Counted from the stretch's first letter, positions 28,040-37,321 are shown. The stretch: 64,000 nucleotides of DNA from Colwellia sp. 75C3 (GCF_002836255.1 NZ_PJAU01000060.1:303408-367407); one strand, 5' to 3'. Notes: generated by a model not told the origin, from the letters alone. A program made the numbers and translations.

Positions 28040-28483
28040 TTATTGATTCTTTTTTCTAAATGATTCACAGGCGATTTCATCTTCACATTCACCGTAAAGA
28101 TACAAGCTGTGGTTGGTTAGCTTAATTTTATGAGCTACAGCAATATCACTTTGTCTTTGTTCAATAACATTGTCTTCAAACTCGACAACTTTACCGCATT
28201 TTAGACAAACCAAATGGTCGTGGTGAGCCTTATGGGCTAATTCAAATACTGATTTACCGCCTTCAAAATGGTGACGGGTAACAATACCTGCATCATCAAA
28301 CTGGTTTAATACTCGGTATACCGTTGCTAAGCCAATTTCTTCATTTTGTTCTAACAATAATTTATAAACATCTTCTGCACTGATATGTTGATTATTTGGC
28401 TGTTGAAGAATGCAAAGGATCTTTATTCTAGGCAGGGTGATTTTTAATCCAGCTCTTTTTAGCTCTTCGTTTTGTTCAGCCAT
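28040..28483 (-). CDS. fur: Ferric uptake regulator Fur
   Basis: Iron-responsive repressor, 147 residues. It has an N-terminal winged helix (RAGLKITLPRIKILCIL, then GLATVYRVLNQF as recognition region) and a C-terminal dimerisation and metal domain with HKAHHDHLVCLKCGKVVEF and a second cysteine pair in GECEDEIACE. It lies next to fldA, as in enterobacteria. Confidence 0.98.
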   Translation of the reverse strand: MAEQNEELKRAGLKITLPRIKILCILQQPNNQHISAEDVYKLLLEQNEEIGLATVYRVLNQFDDAGIVTRHHFEGGKSVFELAHKAHHDHLVCLKCGKVVEFEDNVIEQRQSDIAVAHKIKLTNHSLYLYGECEDEIACESFRKKNQ

Positions 28484-28598
28484 ATTAAGTCTCTAAAGTG
28501 ATTAAGTAATTTAATAGCAAAATTATAGGGGGTTATCGAGGAAGAGAAAAGCTTTAGTTTTATTCTTTGACTAATATGTTCGCTTTGGTGGAAAAAGA

Positions 28599-28627
28599 TA
28601 AAAAAAAAGCCCAAATAATGGACTCTT
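28599..28627 (-). terminator. Terminator after fldA (minus strand)
   Basis: On the minus strand a short AGTCC / GGGCT stem with an A/T-rich loop is followed by about nine Ts, 31 bp past the fldA stop. The stem is short but the T-run is strong. Confidence 0.6.
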
Positions 28628-28657
28628 TCTATGATAACCTTTATTAAAATATGGTTA

Positions 28658-29182
28658 TTAAGCGAATTCTGCTAAACACATTTCGTCATTTAATTGCACA
28701 AGCCATTTATCTACACGCTCTTCAGTTAGCTCACTTTGTCTGTCTTCATCAATACATAAGCCAATAAACGTATTTTCATCAACAAGCGCTTTTGATGCTT
28801 CAAATTCATAACTTTCGGTTGACCAGTTACCAACAACGATTGCACCTTTACTCTCAACGATGTCGCGCAATGGCTCCATAGCGTCACAAAAGTATTCAGA
28901 ATAATCTTCTTGATCGCCTAAGCCATAAATAGCGACTAATTTATCAGTAAAGTCTATTGCTTCCAAATCAGGTAAAAAATCATCCCAATCACATTGGTTT
29001 TCACCGTAATACCAGGTAGGAATACCTAAAATAAGTAAATCGAACTCAGCGATTTCCTCTTTAGTGCTTTTGGCAATGTCTTTTACATCAACCATTTGCT
29101 TACCCAATTTTTTCTGGATCATTTTACCAATTGCTTCAGTGTTACCTGTATCACTGCCGAAGAATAAACCTACGATTGCCAT
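28658..29182 (-). CDS. fldA: Flavodoxin, long-chain
   Basis: FMN-containing low-potential electron carrier, 174 residues. The FMN phosphate loop is FFGSDTGNTEAIGK (about 7-20); the isoalloxazine contacts lie in IPTWYYGENQCDWDDF (about 54-69) and GLGDQEDYSEYF. The long-chain insertion is present (WSTESYEFEASKA). It sits between fur and ybfE. Confidence 0.97.
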   Translation of the reverse strand: MAIVGLFFGSDTGNTEAIGKMIQKKLGKQMVDVKDIAKSTKEEIAEFDLLILGIPTWYYGENQCDWDDFLPDLEAIDFTDKLVAIYGLGDQEDYSEYFCDAMEPLRDIVESKGAIVVGNWSTESYEFEASKALVDENTFIGLCIDEDRQSELTEERVDKWLVQLNDEMCLAEFA

Positions 29183-29218
29183 GAAATGCTACCTTATTGT
29201 GCTTTCTTAAAAAGAATA

Positions 29219-29500
29219 TTACTTAATGTGCGCTGCTAATGATTCTATTAACAGCGACTCTATTAATTCGCTTCGACTCATTTGTTGAGTTTCAGCTAAC
29301 TGTTCTAATTGTTCAAATAAACTGTGATGCACTTTAAACTCTACGCGTTTTAAGCCATTATTTTTATCACGTTTTACTTGATTACGTTTGTTGATTTTTA
29401 TCTGTACACTACGCGAATTAGGGTTCGTTTTTGGACGCCCAGGACGCTTTTCATCGCTAAATAAGTCGATAGTGGTTAAGTCAGTTATTTCTTTTGCCAT
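29219..29500 (-). CDS. ybfE: YbfE-like ribbon-helix-helix protein
   Basis: A 93-residue basic protein. The first half is Lys/Arg-rich (KRPGRPKTNPNSRSVQIKI). The second half, VEFKVHHSLFEQLEQLA then MSRSELIESLLIESL, looks like a ribbon-helix-helix DNA-binding unit. In E. coli, ybfE sits next to fldA and is described as LexA-regulated. I saw no clear LexA box here. It starts 3 bp after the upstream membrane protein stop, so they are probably co-transcribed. Confidence 0.82.
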   Translation of the reverse strand: MAKEITDLTTIDLFSDEKRPGRPKTNPNSRSVQIKINKRNQVKRDKNNGLKRVEFKVHHSLFEQLEQLAETQQMSRSELIESLLIESLAAHIK

Positions 29501-29503
29501 GAG

Positions 29504-29725
29504 TTAACCAACACCCTGACTTTCCCAGACAAACTGGATAATACCTTTAGCAATAAAGCCTGCACAGCCTAAAAATAGAACAAAATATACAACAACTTTA
29601 CCCATTAGTGGCACGTCATTTTTATTCATCACATCATAAATAGAAAGACCGATGAAGCCAAAGATAAAAAGGAAAAATAAATTAAGGCCAATTGCCTCAA
29701 TAAGCTCTAAATGTTCTGCTAGCAT
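29504..29725 (-). CDS. Small membrane protein, DUF2788 family
   Basis: A 73-residue protein with two hydrophobic segments, LNLFFLFIFGFIGLSIYDV and VVVYFVLFLGCAGFIAKG, typical of the DUF2788 family; function unknown. The frame is open to 29758 with a TTG, but that stretch overlaps a short direct repeat and has no ribosome-binding site. The ATG at 29725 matches the usual family length, so I chose it. It lies between ybfF and ybfE, where enterobacteria have no gene. Confidence 0.78.
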   Translation of the reverse strand: MLAEHLELIEAIGLNLFFLFIFGFIGLSIYDVMNKNDVPLMGKVVVYFVLFLGCAGFIAKGIIQFVWESQGVG

Positions 29726-29932
29726 AGTGGTTGATTGTTTCTTATACACTAAGGCCAAATAACACTAAGGCCAAAAAATTGGCCGCATTATAGCATATCC
29801 TTCACGCCAGACCATTAGCATTTCGGCTATTTAGGGAAAAATAATAACGTTTGCTGGTGTTAAGTATTTTGATCTTTATCAAAGATAGTAGAAATCGACT
29901 AGTAATCTCTTTACTAAAACAATGCTATATCG

Positions 29933-30721
29933 CTAAGATTTGATAAAGTCGACGACAATTTTATTGAAAGCAATAGTCTTTTCAGCATGGAGCCAGTGTC
30001 CAGCGCCTTGAATTATTTTTGCTTTACTATTAGGTAAAAGTGCAGTGATAGCTTCTTTATATTCAGGCAGAATATAATCTGAACTACCCCCCTTGATAAA
30101 TAACGTCTGCCCTAGGTAAGCTGATTTATTCTCGGGGATTTTATTAGCCTTCATTATTTGGGGATAACATAATGCAATATTGTTAATACTACATTTAAAA
30201 GCAAACTTACCTTGTGAATCTAACGCTAAATTACGTAATAAAAACTGTCTAACACCGATGTTCTCTACAAATGGCGTTAGTTGTTTATCAGCATCTTTTC
30301 GTTTGAAAACTTGCGATAAATCGATAGCTTGTAAGCCTTCAATAATTTTTAAATGATGTGCAGGGTAACTAACGGGGGCAATATCAGCTACCAGTAGCTT
30401 AGTAATACGTTCGGGTTGCGCTAAAGCGACTTGTATCGCTATTTTTCCGCCCATTGAATGACCAAGTAATATACAGGTATCAATTTCTAAATAATCTAAT
30501 AAATTGATAATGTCTTGGGCTAACTCAGTGTAATCCATTGTATTCCCATGGAATGAATCACCATGATTTCTAACATCGACACTGGTTACACAATAGTCTT
30601 GGGATAGTGGCTTTGCCACCATATTAAGGTTTTCTAAACTACCAAATAGACCATGTATCAGCACTAGGTGCTGGCCAGTGCCAATCTGTTTATAGTTAAG
30701 TATTTTAGCTTGATTTGTCAT
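29933..30721 (-). CDS. ybfF: Alpha/beta hydrolase, YbfF-type esterase
   Basis: A 262-residue serine hydrolase. The oxyanion strand is LVLIHGLFGSLENL, the nucleophile elbow GHSMGGKIAIQ (Ser about 94), and the catalytic His lies in GAGHWLHAEK near the end. In E. coli YbfF is an acyl-CoA/acyl-ester esterase. It lies divergent from seqA as in enterobacteria, 134 bp away. Confidence 0.9.
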   Translation of the reverse strand: MTNQAKILNYKQIGTGQHLVLIHGLFGSLENLNMVAKPLSQDYCVTSVDVRNHGDSFHGNTMDYTELAQDIINLLDYLEIDTCILLGHSMGGKIAIQVALAQPERITKLLVADIAPVSYPAHHLKIIEGLQAIDLSQVFKRKDADKQLTPFVENIGVRQFLLRNLALDSQGKFAFKCSINNIALCYPQIMKANKIPENKSAYLGQTLFIKGGSSDYILPEYKEAITALLPNSKAKIIQGAGHWLHAEKTIAFNKIVVDFIKS

Positions 30722-30855
30722 TACGTTATTGGATTTTATTTGGCTATCATTAGTAATATTGTCATATTTTTAGCAACTATTTGCAAATAAATGAGTTCAA
30801 CAGATTGGATTTTCACTATATAATCTTTCGCGAATTATTTAAGTTAAGGGTAACA

Positions 30856-31458
30856 ATGAAAAACATCGAAATAGATGAAGAGCTTTATCATTATATTGCC
30901 ACCAATACTCAGTTTATTGGTGAAAGTGCTTCTGCCATTTTACGTCGTTTGCTAAATTTCGGTGTAGAAGCCAAGCTTGAAACCGTTGCCGTTAACGAAC
31001 CTTCAGCTGTGCCTGAAGTAATGACGCTGCCTGAGACTGAAAAGTCAGCAGAGAAAGCACAGGTTACTGAAACTAAAAAGTCTGAAAGTATCGCAGCTGT
31101 TAAAGTTATAGCTGTTAGTCATGAAACAGTCTTTAATTTTATTAATAAAGAAGAATTGGCAATGCAGCGTGGCGCTGTCGGTCGATTTTTATTAATTCTC
31201 GCTGCATTATACCGTGCGCACCCAGAGCAGTTCTCTGTGGTGACTGAAATAAGTGGTCGTGATCGATTATATTTTGCTAATAGTGAAAGTAAATTAGCAG
31301 AAAGTGGTAGCAGTACCAAACCTCGCCAAATACCAGAAAGTCCTTTTTGGGTTATTACTAACTCTAACACCACACGTAAAAAAATGATGTTAACCAAAGC
31401 TTCTATATCATTAGGTTACAGCGACAGTGATGTTGAAAAGATTCGAGAGTTACTTTAG
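30856..31458 (+). CDS. seqA: Negative modulator of replication initiation SeqA
   Basis: Binds hemimethylated GATC sites and sequesters the origin. It has 200 residues from the ATG at 30856, which sits behind AAGGG; the longer open frame from 30781 starts with a TTG and adds 25 residues with no family match. The N-terminal oligomerisation domain reads MKNIEIDEELYHYIA and IGESASAILRRLL; the C-terminal DNA-binding domain carries SNTTRKKMMLTK. A variable linker of about 60 residues lies between. pgm follows 43 bp later. Confidence 0.96.
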   Translation: MKNIEIDEELYHYIATNTQFIGESASAILRRLLNFGVEAKLETVAVNEPSAVPEVMTLPETEKSAEKAQVTETKKSESIAAVKVIAVSHETVFNFINKEELAMQRGAVGRFLLILAALYRAHPEQFSVVTEISGRDRLYFANSESKLAESGSSTKPRQIPESPFWVITNSNTTRKKMMLTKASISLGYSDSDVEKIRELL

Positions 31459-31501
31459 TAAAGTAACGTTGACTAAGACTGATAATAATTAAGAAGATGA
31501 T

Positions 31502-33163
31502 ATGAGTATCCACCCTTTTGCCGGTAAACCTGTTCGTCCTGAAGATAGAATTAATATTGGTCAGCTTGTTAGTGACTATTTTTTGCAAACGCCAGATGTA
31601 AGTTTAGCAGCAGAGCAAGTCAGCTTTGGTACTTCGGGTCACCGAGGTAGTGCAACTAAGCGCAGCTTCAATGAACAACACATTATTGCTATTTGCCAAG
31701 CTATTGCTGAATATCGCCAACAAAATGCTATCAATGGTCCTCTTTTCTTAGGTAAAGATACGCATGCGTTATCTGAGCCTGCTTTTGCTAATGCTATTTC
31801 GGTGCTTATTGCGAACGGCGTTAATGTGGTAATACAAAGTGACGCCTTATCAGGAAAGGGCTTTACACCTACACCAGTGATATCTCGTTTAATCATTAGT
31901 CATAACAAATCAAATTCCGAAAACCTTGCCGATGGTATTGTAATTACACCGTCGCACAATCCACCCAGTGACGGTGGTATTAAATATAACCCACCTCATG
32001 GCGGACCTGCTGAAGGCGGAATTACCAAAAAAATTGAGCAGCGTGCTAATGAAATAATTACCGCAGGCTTAGTGGATGTTAAACAACTAGCTTATCCCGA
32101 AGCATTACAATCATCCTTGCTTAAACAAGAAGACTTTATTAGTCATTATGTTGACCAGCTTGATCAAGTAATTGATATGGCAGCAATAGCCAAGGCCGGT
32201 GTCACTATTGGTGTAGATCCATTGGGCGGTTCAGGTATCGCCTACTGGCCGGTTATAGCCAAGAAATATCAGCTGAATATGACTATCGTTAATGAAGTCG
32301 TTGATAGCAGTTTTGCTTTTATGCCGTTAGATAAAGATGGCAAAATTCGCATGGATTGTTCGTCAAAATACGCCATGGCAGGATTAATCGCCATGAAAGA
32401 TGATTTCGATGTAAGTGTTGGTAATGATCCTGATTTTGACCGACATGGTATTGTTACGCCAAGTGGTGGTTTAATGAATCCTAACCATTATCTCGCCGTA
32501 GCCATTCACTATTTAATGACTCATAGAGATTGGCCAACGAGCTGTAAGATAGGAAAAACCTTGGTCTCTAGCTCATTAATTGACCGCGTTGCCAAACAGC
32601 TTTCACGCCCGCTTTCAGAAGTTCCTGTTGGTTTTAAGTGGTTTGTTGATGGTTTAGCTGATGCGAGTTATGCCTTTGGCGGAGAAGAAAGTGCGGGTGC
32701 GTCTTTTCTTTCTCGTGATGGCAGTACTTGGACTACGGACAAAGACGGTTTTATCTTAGCGTTATTAGCGGCAGAAATTCTTGCTGTTACCGGTAAAGAC
32801 CCTTATCAGTATTACCTTGAACTAACTAAAACGTTAGGTGAACCTTGTTATGGTCGAGTTGAGGCTGTTGCTTCATTTGAACAAAAACAAGTACTAACAG
32901 CGCTATCAAGTGATGATGTTAAAGCCCAAACTCTTGCCGGTGATAACATCACTCAAGTGCTTTCACACGCGCCAGGTAATAACGCGGCAATAGGTGGCAT
33001 AAAAGTGGTGACCGATAACGGTTGGTTTGCTGCTCGTCCATCTGGCACTGAAGATATATATAAAATTTATGCTGAAAGTTTTATTGATGATAACCATCTA
33101 CAAATCATTATCAGTGAAGCACAAGCTATTGTAAGTGCTTCATTTAAAGCTGCTGGCTTGTAA
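31502..33163 (+). CDS. pgm: Phosphoglucomutase, alpha-D-glucose specific
   Basis: Interconverts glucose-1-phosphate and glucose-6-phosphate. It has 553 residues. FGTSGHRGSA is near residue 42; the phosphoserine loop is TPSHNPPSDGGIKYNPP (about 149-165). The metal loop is GNDPDFDRHG (about 308-317), the sugar loop GGEESAGASF, and the phosphate loop ARPSGTEDIYKIY. It is downstream of seqA, as in enterobacteria. Confidence 0.97.
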   Translation: MSIHPFAGKPVRPEDRINIGQLVSDYFLQTPDVSLAAEQVSFGTSGHRGSATKRSFNEQHIIAICQAIAEYRQQNAINGPLFLGKDTHALSEPAFANAISVLIANGVNVVIQSDALSGKGFTPTPVISRLIISHNKSNSENLADGIVITPSHNPPSDGGIKYNPPHGGPAEGGITKKIEQRANEIITAGLVDVKQLAYPEALQSSLLKQEDFISHYVDQLDQVIDMAAIAKAGVTIGVDPLGGSGIAYWPVIAKKYQLNMTIVNEVVDSSFAFMPLDKDGKIRMDCSSKYAMAGLIAMKDDFDVSVGNDPDFDRHGIVTPSGGLMNPNHYLAVAIHYLMTHRDWPTSCKIGKTLVSSSLIDRVAKQLSRPLSEVPVGFKWFVDGLADASYAFGGEESAGASFLSRDGSTWTTDKDGFILALLAAEILAVTGKDPYQYYLELTKTLGEPCYGRVEAVASFEQKQVLTALSSDDVKAQTLAGDNITQVLSHAPGNNAAIGGIKVVTDNGWFAARPSGTEDIYKIYAESFIDDNHLQIIISEAQAIVSASFKAAGL

Positions 33164-33176
33164 GTTATTGCTATTT

Positions 33177-33208
33177 AAGGGTTATCGCTAAATCGTGTGA
33201 TAACCCTT
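33177..33208 (+). terminator. Hairpin after pgm
   Basis: A 10-bp stem AAGGGTTATC / GATAACCCTT with a 12-nt loop, 13 bp after the pgm stop, followed by a pyrimidine-rich CTTCTC stretch. It is a probable but weak intrinsic terminator. Confidence 0.65.
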
Positions 33209-33318
33209 CTTCTCTTCAAAATCCCCCCTATTTGCTTGAACATAACCCACTGTAAACAATATTGCTCATTTCTTCTGACTTGCATGGCAATTCATTGTCT
33301 TTCTTTATTGAATGTCAG

Positions 33319-33334
33319 TTGACGTAAAGGTAAA
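33319..33334 (+). promoter_or_regulatory. Candidate LiuR operator upstream of bkd genes
   Basis: The 16-mer TTGACGTAAAGGTAAA, read on the opposite strand, matches the perfect palindrome near liuR at 13 of 16 positions. It lies 148 bp before the E1-alpha ATG in a 318-bp spacer with no gene. The match is moderate and the -10 equivalent is poor. Confidence 0.45.
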
Positions 33335-33481
33335 GTTTGAATAGGTTATTACGTCGTACCTACTTCTTACTTAGAGGCAGGTATAAATTAGCTATACTAA
33401 AAAAAACAATTAATCCTAGCTATACATTTTCGCAGACTCTGACCGTAATATTTACGTGTAGGGGAACAAGAAGAGAACATT

Positions 33482-34663
33482 ATGAGCACAGAACTTTATA
33501 ATGATGGACCAGTAGTGCATCAGCCTACTTTTATCGACGGCACCAGTGTTGAAATCCCTGAACTGAGAATTTTAGACCAAGACGGTACTACTTATCCTAA
33601 TGCTGATTTACCAGATATAGATCAAGCGTCAGCGACTAAAATATATCAGACACTTGCCTTTCATCGCGTATTAGATGAACGCATGGTGGCATCACAACGC
33701 CAAGGCCGTTTGAGTTTCTATATGACGGCTTTAGGTGAAGAAGCTACTAGTGTTGGTGGTGCTGCGGCATTACAGCCGCAAGATATGATTATGATGCAGT
33801 ATCGTGAGCAAGGTGCATTAATGTATCGTGGCTTTAGCCTTGAAAACTTTATGAATCAGCTTTTCAGTAATGCTGAAGATTTAGGTAAAGGCCGTCAAAT
33901 GCCAATACATTATGGCTCTAAAGCATTGAACTGTATGACAGTATCTTCTACGCTTGCTACGCAAATCCCTCAAGCGGCAGGTTATGCTTATGGGCAAAAA
34001 CTGCAAGGACTTGATGCGGTTACCCTTTGTTACTTTGGTGAAGGCGCAGCATCAGAAGGTGATTTTCATGCGGGTTTAAATATGGCAGCAGTGCAAGAGG
34101 CGCCAGTCATCTTTTTCTGTCGAAATAATGGTTACGCAATTTCTACTCCTTCAGATGAACAGTTTAAAGGTAACGGCATTGCTTCTCGCGGTGTTGGTTA
34201 TGGCATGAAAACAATTCGTATTGACGGTAATGACATTCTTGCTGTACTTAAAGCAACTCAAATTGCGCGTGCTTATGCGGTAAAAGAAAGTAAACCCGTG
34301 TTAATTGAAGCGATGTCTTATCGTCTTGGCGCACATTCTACTTCAGATGATCCATCGGGTTATCGTACCAAGGAAGAAGAAGCAAAGTGGCAAAGCCATG
34401 ATCCTATTTTACGTATGAAAAATTGGATGCTTAAACAAAACTGGTGGGATGAAGAGCAAGAAACAGCGCTGTTCGAAAAGTATCGAGAAGAAGTACTAGC
34501 AGCAGTAAAAGTTGCTGAGAAAATAGATAAACCGCATATAGATACCATGATAACCGACGTTTATGATGTGCCTTCAGCGCAATTACAAGCTCAATTAGAT
34601 GAAGTGAAAGTTCACGTCAAAAAATATCCAGAAGCATATCCGTTCACAGCAGGGAAATTTTAA
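33482..34663 (+). CDS. bkdA1: Branched-chain 2-oxoacid dehydrogenase E1 component, alpha subunit
   Basis: Thiamine-diphosphate-dependent decarboxylase subunit acting on the 2-oxoacids of Leu, Ile and Val. It has 393 residues. ThDP motif: FGEGAASEGDFHAGLN to CRNNGYAIS (about 187-222). The phosphorylation-loop region YRLGAHSTSDDPSGYRT matches branched-chain E1 alpha rather than pyruvate E1. The beta subunit starts 2 bp after its stop, so the two are coupled. The 318-bp upstream spacer has a LiuR-like site. Confidence 0.94.
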   Translation: MSTELYNDGPVVHQPTFIDGTSVEIPELRILDQDGTTYPNADLPDIDQASATKIYQTLAFHRVLDERMVASQRQGRLSFYMTALGEEATSVGGAAALQPQDMIMMQYREQGALMYRGFSLENFMNQLFSNAEDLGKGRQMPIHYGSKALNCMTVSSTLATQIPQAAGYAYGQKLQGLDAVTLCYFGEGAASEGDFHAGLNMAAVQEAPVIFFCRNNGYAISTPSDEQFKGNGIASRGVGYGMKTIRIDGNDILAVLKATQIARAYAVKESKPVLIEAMSYRLGAHSTSDDPSGYRTKEEEAKWQSHDPILRMKNWMLKQNWWDEEQETALFEKYREEVLAAVKVAEKIDKPHIDTMITDVYDVPSAQLQAQLDEVKVHVKKYPEAYPFTAGKF

Positions 34664-34665
34664 TC

Positions 34666-35643
34666 ATGGCGCAAGTTAACTTATTACACGCTATTAATAG
34701 CGCACTAGATATTGCCATGGCTGAAAATGAGCGCACGGTATGTTTTGGTGAAGATGTTGGTCATTTTGGTGGTGTATTTCGCGCGACCAGTGGTCTCCAA
34801 GAAAAATATGGTAAAGCGCGTTGTTTTAATAGCCCGTTAGTAGAGCAGGGCATTATTGGTTTTGCTAATGGTTTAGCTGCTCAAGGTACTGTTGCTATTG
34901 CTGAAATTCAATTTGCAGATTACATCTTTCCTGCCTTTGACCAAATCGTCAATGAAGCCGCTAAATTTCGTTACCGTACCGGTAATGAATTCAATGTCGG
35001 TAAACTGACAATACGTAGTCCATACGGTGGCGGTATTGCGGGTGGTTTGTATCATAGCCAATCGCCAGAAGCTTATTTTGCTCATACACCAGGCTTAAAA
35101 GTTGTTATTCCACGTAATCCATATCAGGCGAAAGGTTTATTACTTGCTTCTATTCGTGACGATAATCCGGTGATATTTTTTGAGCCGAAGCGTTTGTATC
35201 GTGCATCGGTTGGCGAAGTGCCAGAAGAAGATTATCAATTACCATTAGGTAAAGCAGAAGTGGTACAAACGGGTACAGATATTACTTTACTCGCTTGGGG
35301 CGCACAGATGGAAATCATTGAAAAAGCCGCACAAATGGCGAGTAACGAGGGTATATCTTGCGAAGTCGTCGATTTACGTACTATTTTACCCTGGGATATA
35401 GAAACGATTACCAACTCGGTCATGAAAACAGGTCGTTTGCTTATTAGCCAAGAAGCGCCATTAACGGCAGGTTTTGCCAGTGAAATTGCGGCAACTATTC
35501 AAAGCGAATGTTTCTTACACCTTGAATCGCCCATTGCGCGAGTTTGTGGTTTAGATACGCCATACCCATTAGCATTAGAAAAAGAGTATGTTAGCGATCA
35601 TCTAAAAGTGTATGAAGCCATTAAAAAGACCGTTAACTTTTAA
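34666..35643 (+). CDS. bkdA2: Branched-chain 2-oxoacid dehydrogenase E1 component, beta subunit
   Basis: Partner of the alpha subunit in the E1 heterotetramer. It has 325 residues. VCFGEDVGHFGGVFRAT holds the ThDP-contacting Glu; FADYIFPAFDQIVNEAAKFRY and RSPYGGGIAGGLYHSQSPEA are typical of transketolase-type beta subunits. The C-terminal domain includes DLRTILPWD. A 193-bp spacer with a repeat element separates it from the E2 gene. Confidence 0.94.
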   Translation: MAQVNLLHAINSALDIAMAENERTVCFGEDVGHFGGVFRATSGLQEKYGKARCFNSPLVEQGIIGFANGLAAQGTVAIAEIQFADYIFPAFDQIVNEAAKFRYRTGNEFNVGKLTIRSPYGGGIAGGLYHSQSPEAYFAHTPGLKVVIPRNPYQAKGLLLASIRDDNPVIFFEPKRLYRASVGEVPEEDYQLPLGKAEVVQTGTDITLLAWGAQMEIIEKAAQMASNEGISCEVVDLRTILPWDIETITNSVMKTGRLLISQEAPLTAGFASEIAATIQSECFLHLESPIARVCGLDTPYPLALEKEYVSDHLKVYEAIKKTVNF

Positions 35644-35648
35644 CGATA

Positions 35649-35810
35649 ATACCAGTTTCATTAATTAGGTGGTTTACTTTATACGTAGAAAAAACGACAT
35701 AATACAAGGCATTTATTCTAATAACTAGTTGTTCTAATTATTAAATAAATAACGCAGTAATTAGTTGTTTTAACCAGTAGAAATGACCACAAAATTGATG
35801 AGATTGGTAT
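35649..35810. repeat. 162-bp inverted-terminal-repeat element inside the bkd operon
   Basis: The ends ATACCAGTTTCATTAATT and AATTGATGAGATTGGTAT are inverted repeats matching at 15 of 18 positions. It has no ORF. It sits between E1 beta and E2 and is a different family from the 263-bp elements. Confidence 0.72.
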
Positions 35811-35836
35811 AAATCTCTATTAGCAGGAAACAGAAC

Positions 35837-37144
35837 ATGAGTATTGATTTTATATTACCTGATATTGGTGAAGGTATCGTTGAGTGTGAACTCGTCGAAT
35901 GGTTAGTTAAAGAAGGTGAAGTGATTGTTGAAGATCAGCCTATTGCTGATGTGATGACGGATAAAGCGTTAGTGCAAATCCCTTCAATGTATTCAGGCGT
36001 AGTAGAAAAGCTTTATTATAAACAAGGTGATATTGCCAAAGTACATTCACCACTTTTTTCTATGACACCAGAAGGTGATAGCAGTGCTGATAATACAGCC
36101 GGAGCTGAACTAGAGGCTAATGCTGAAGTCAGCGGACAAGCTGATAGCGTAACAGCGGAACATGCAAATAAAGAAGTCGTTGCACAGTCAGTTACGAGTC
36201 CAGCAGTTGCTCCATCATCAGTCAACGGTGAAGCCGTTGTTAGCAATACTAAAACTGACAATGGTAAAGCATTAGCAAGTCCTGCAGTTAGACGTGTAGC
36301 ACGTGAACTTGATATTAATATTCATCAAGTTGCCGGTAGTGGTAAAAAAGGTCGTGTCTATAAAGATGATGTGGTTGCTTATAGCCAAAATGGTGCAAGT
36401 GTTGTATCTACTGTTGTTGCCGGTGGTGCTGTTATTGGTAGTACAAGTGTAGAGCCGATTCGCGGTATTAAGAAGATTATGGCAACCGCGATGCAAAATA
36501 GTGTTAGTACTATTCCGCACTTTACTTATTGTGAAGAAATAGATTTAACTGAACTTATCGCTTTACGTGGCGAATTAAAAGAAGTTTACGCTAAACAAGA
36601 TATCAAGTTAACTATGATGCCTTTCTTTATGAAAGCTATGTCATTAGCGATTAAAGAATATCCATTGGTTAATACCAAAGTAAATGATGATTGTACTGAG
36701 CTGACTTACTTTAATGACCATAATATTGGTATGGCGGTTGATTCTAAAGTGGGCTTGCTTGTACCTAATATTAAGCAGGTACAAACTAAGTCAATATTAG
36801 ATTTAGCGAACGACATTATGCGTTTAACAAATGATGCTCGTAGTGGACGTGTTGCCAGTGAAGATCTAAAAGGTGGCACTATTACCATTTCTAATATTGG
36901 TGCTATTGGTGGAACTGTAGCGACACCTATTATCAATAAACCAGAAGTGGCTATTGTTGCATTGGGCAAGTTGCAAAAATTACCACGCTTTAATGAGCAA
37001 GGTGATGTTGTAGCACGCAGTATTATGCAAGTAAGCTGGTCTGGTGATCATAGAGTTATAGATGGCGGCACTATCGCGCGTTTTTGTAACTTATGGAAAT
37101 CATTCCTAGAGAAACCAAGCCATATGTTAGTTCATATGAGCTAG
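35837..37144 (+). CDS. bkdB: Branched-chain 2-oxoacid dehydrogenase E2, dihydrolipoyl acyltransferase
   Basis: Core acyltransferase of the complex, 435 residues. One lipoyl domain at the N-terminus has Lys43 in DVMTDKALVQIPS. An Ala/Val/Ser-rich linker runs from about 80 to 145. The peripheral-subunit-binding domain is ASPAVRRVARELDINIHQV (about 147-165), and the catalytic domain ends SWSGDHRVIDGGTIARF with the catalytic His. No E3 gene follows, so lipoamide dehydrogenase must come from elsewhere. A bidirectional terminator ends the operon. Confidence 0.94.
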   Translation: MSIDFILPDIGEGIVECELVEWLVKEGEVIVEDQPIADVMTDKALVQIPSMYSGVVEKLYYKQGDIAKVHSPLFSMTPEGDSSADNTAGAELEANAEVSGQADSVTAEHANKEVVAQSVTSPAVAPSSVNGEAVVSNTKTDNGKALASPAVRRVARELDINIHQVAGSGKKGRVYKDDVVAYSQNGASVVSTVVAGGAVIGSTSVEPIRGIKKIMATAMQNSVSTIPHFTYCEEIDLTELIALRGELKEVYAKQDIKLTMMPFFMKAMSLAIKEYPLVNTKVNDDCTELTYFNDHNIGMAVDSKVGLLVPNIKQVQTKSILDLANDIMRLTNDARSGRVASEDLKGGTITISNIGAIGGTVATPIINKPEVAIVALGKLQKLPRFNEQGDVVARSIMQVSWSGDHRVIDGGTIARFCNLWKSFLEKPSHMLVHMS

Positions 37145-37195
37145 TGAATAATACAGAGTTAAGTTACTTATTTTCTAGTATTTAATTATAGTATT

Positions 37196-37258
37196 AAAAA
37201 AGCCCCGTTATCTTCAGGTACTAACATTGGTTAATACTTGAAGATAACGGGGCTTTTT
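37196..37258. terminator. Bidirectional terminator between bkdB and the M2 peptidase
   Basis: AAGCCCCGTTATCTTCA pairs with TGAAGATAACGGGGCTT (17 bp) across a loop of about 22 nt, flanked by As and Ts. It serves both converging genes. Confidence 0.92.
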
Positions 37259-37321
37259 GTTTATAGGTCATTAACTTAATTGAAGTTAATGGCCTATATT
37301 AATTTATGTGTTTTTTAACCA

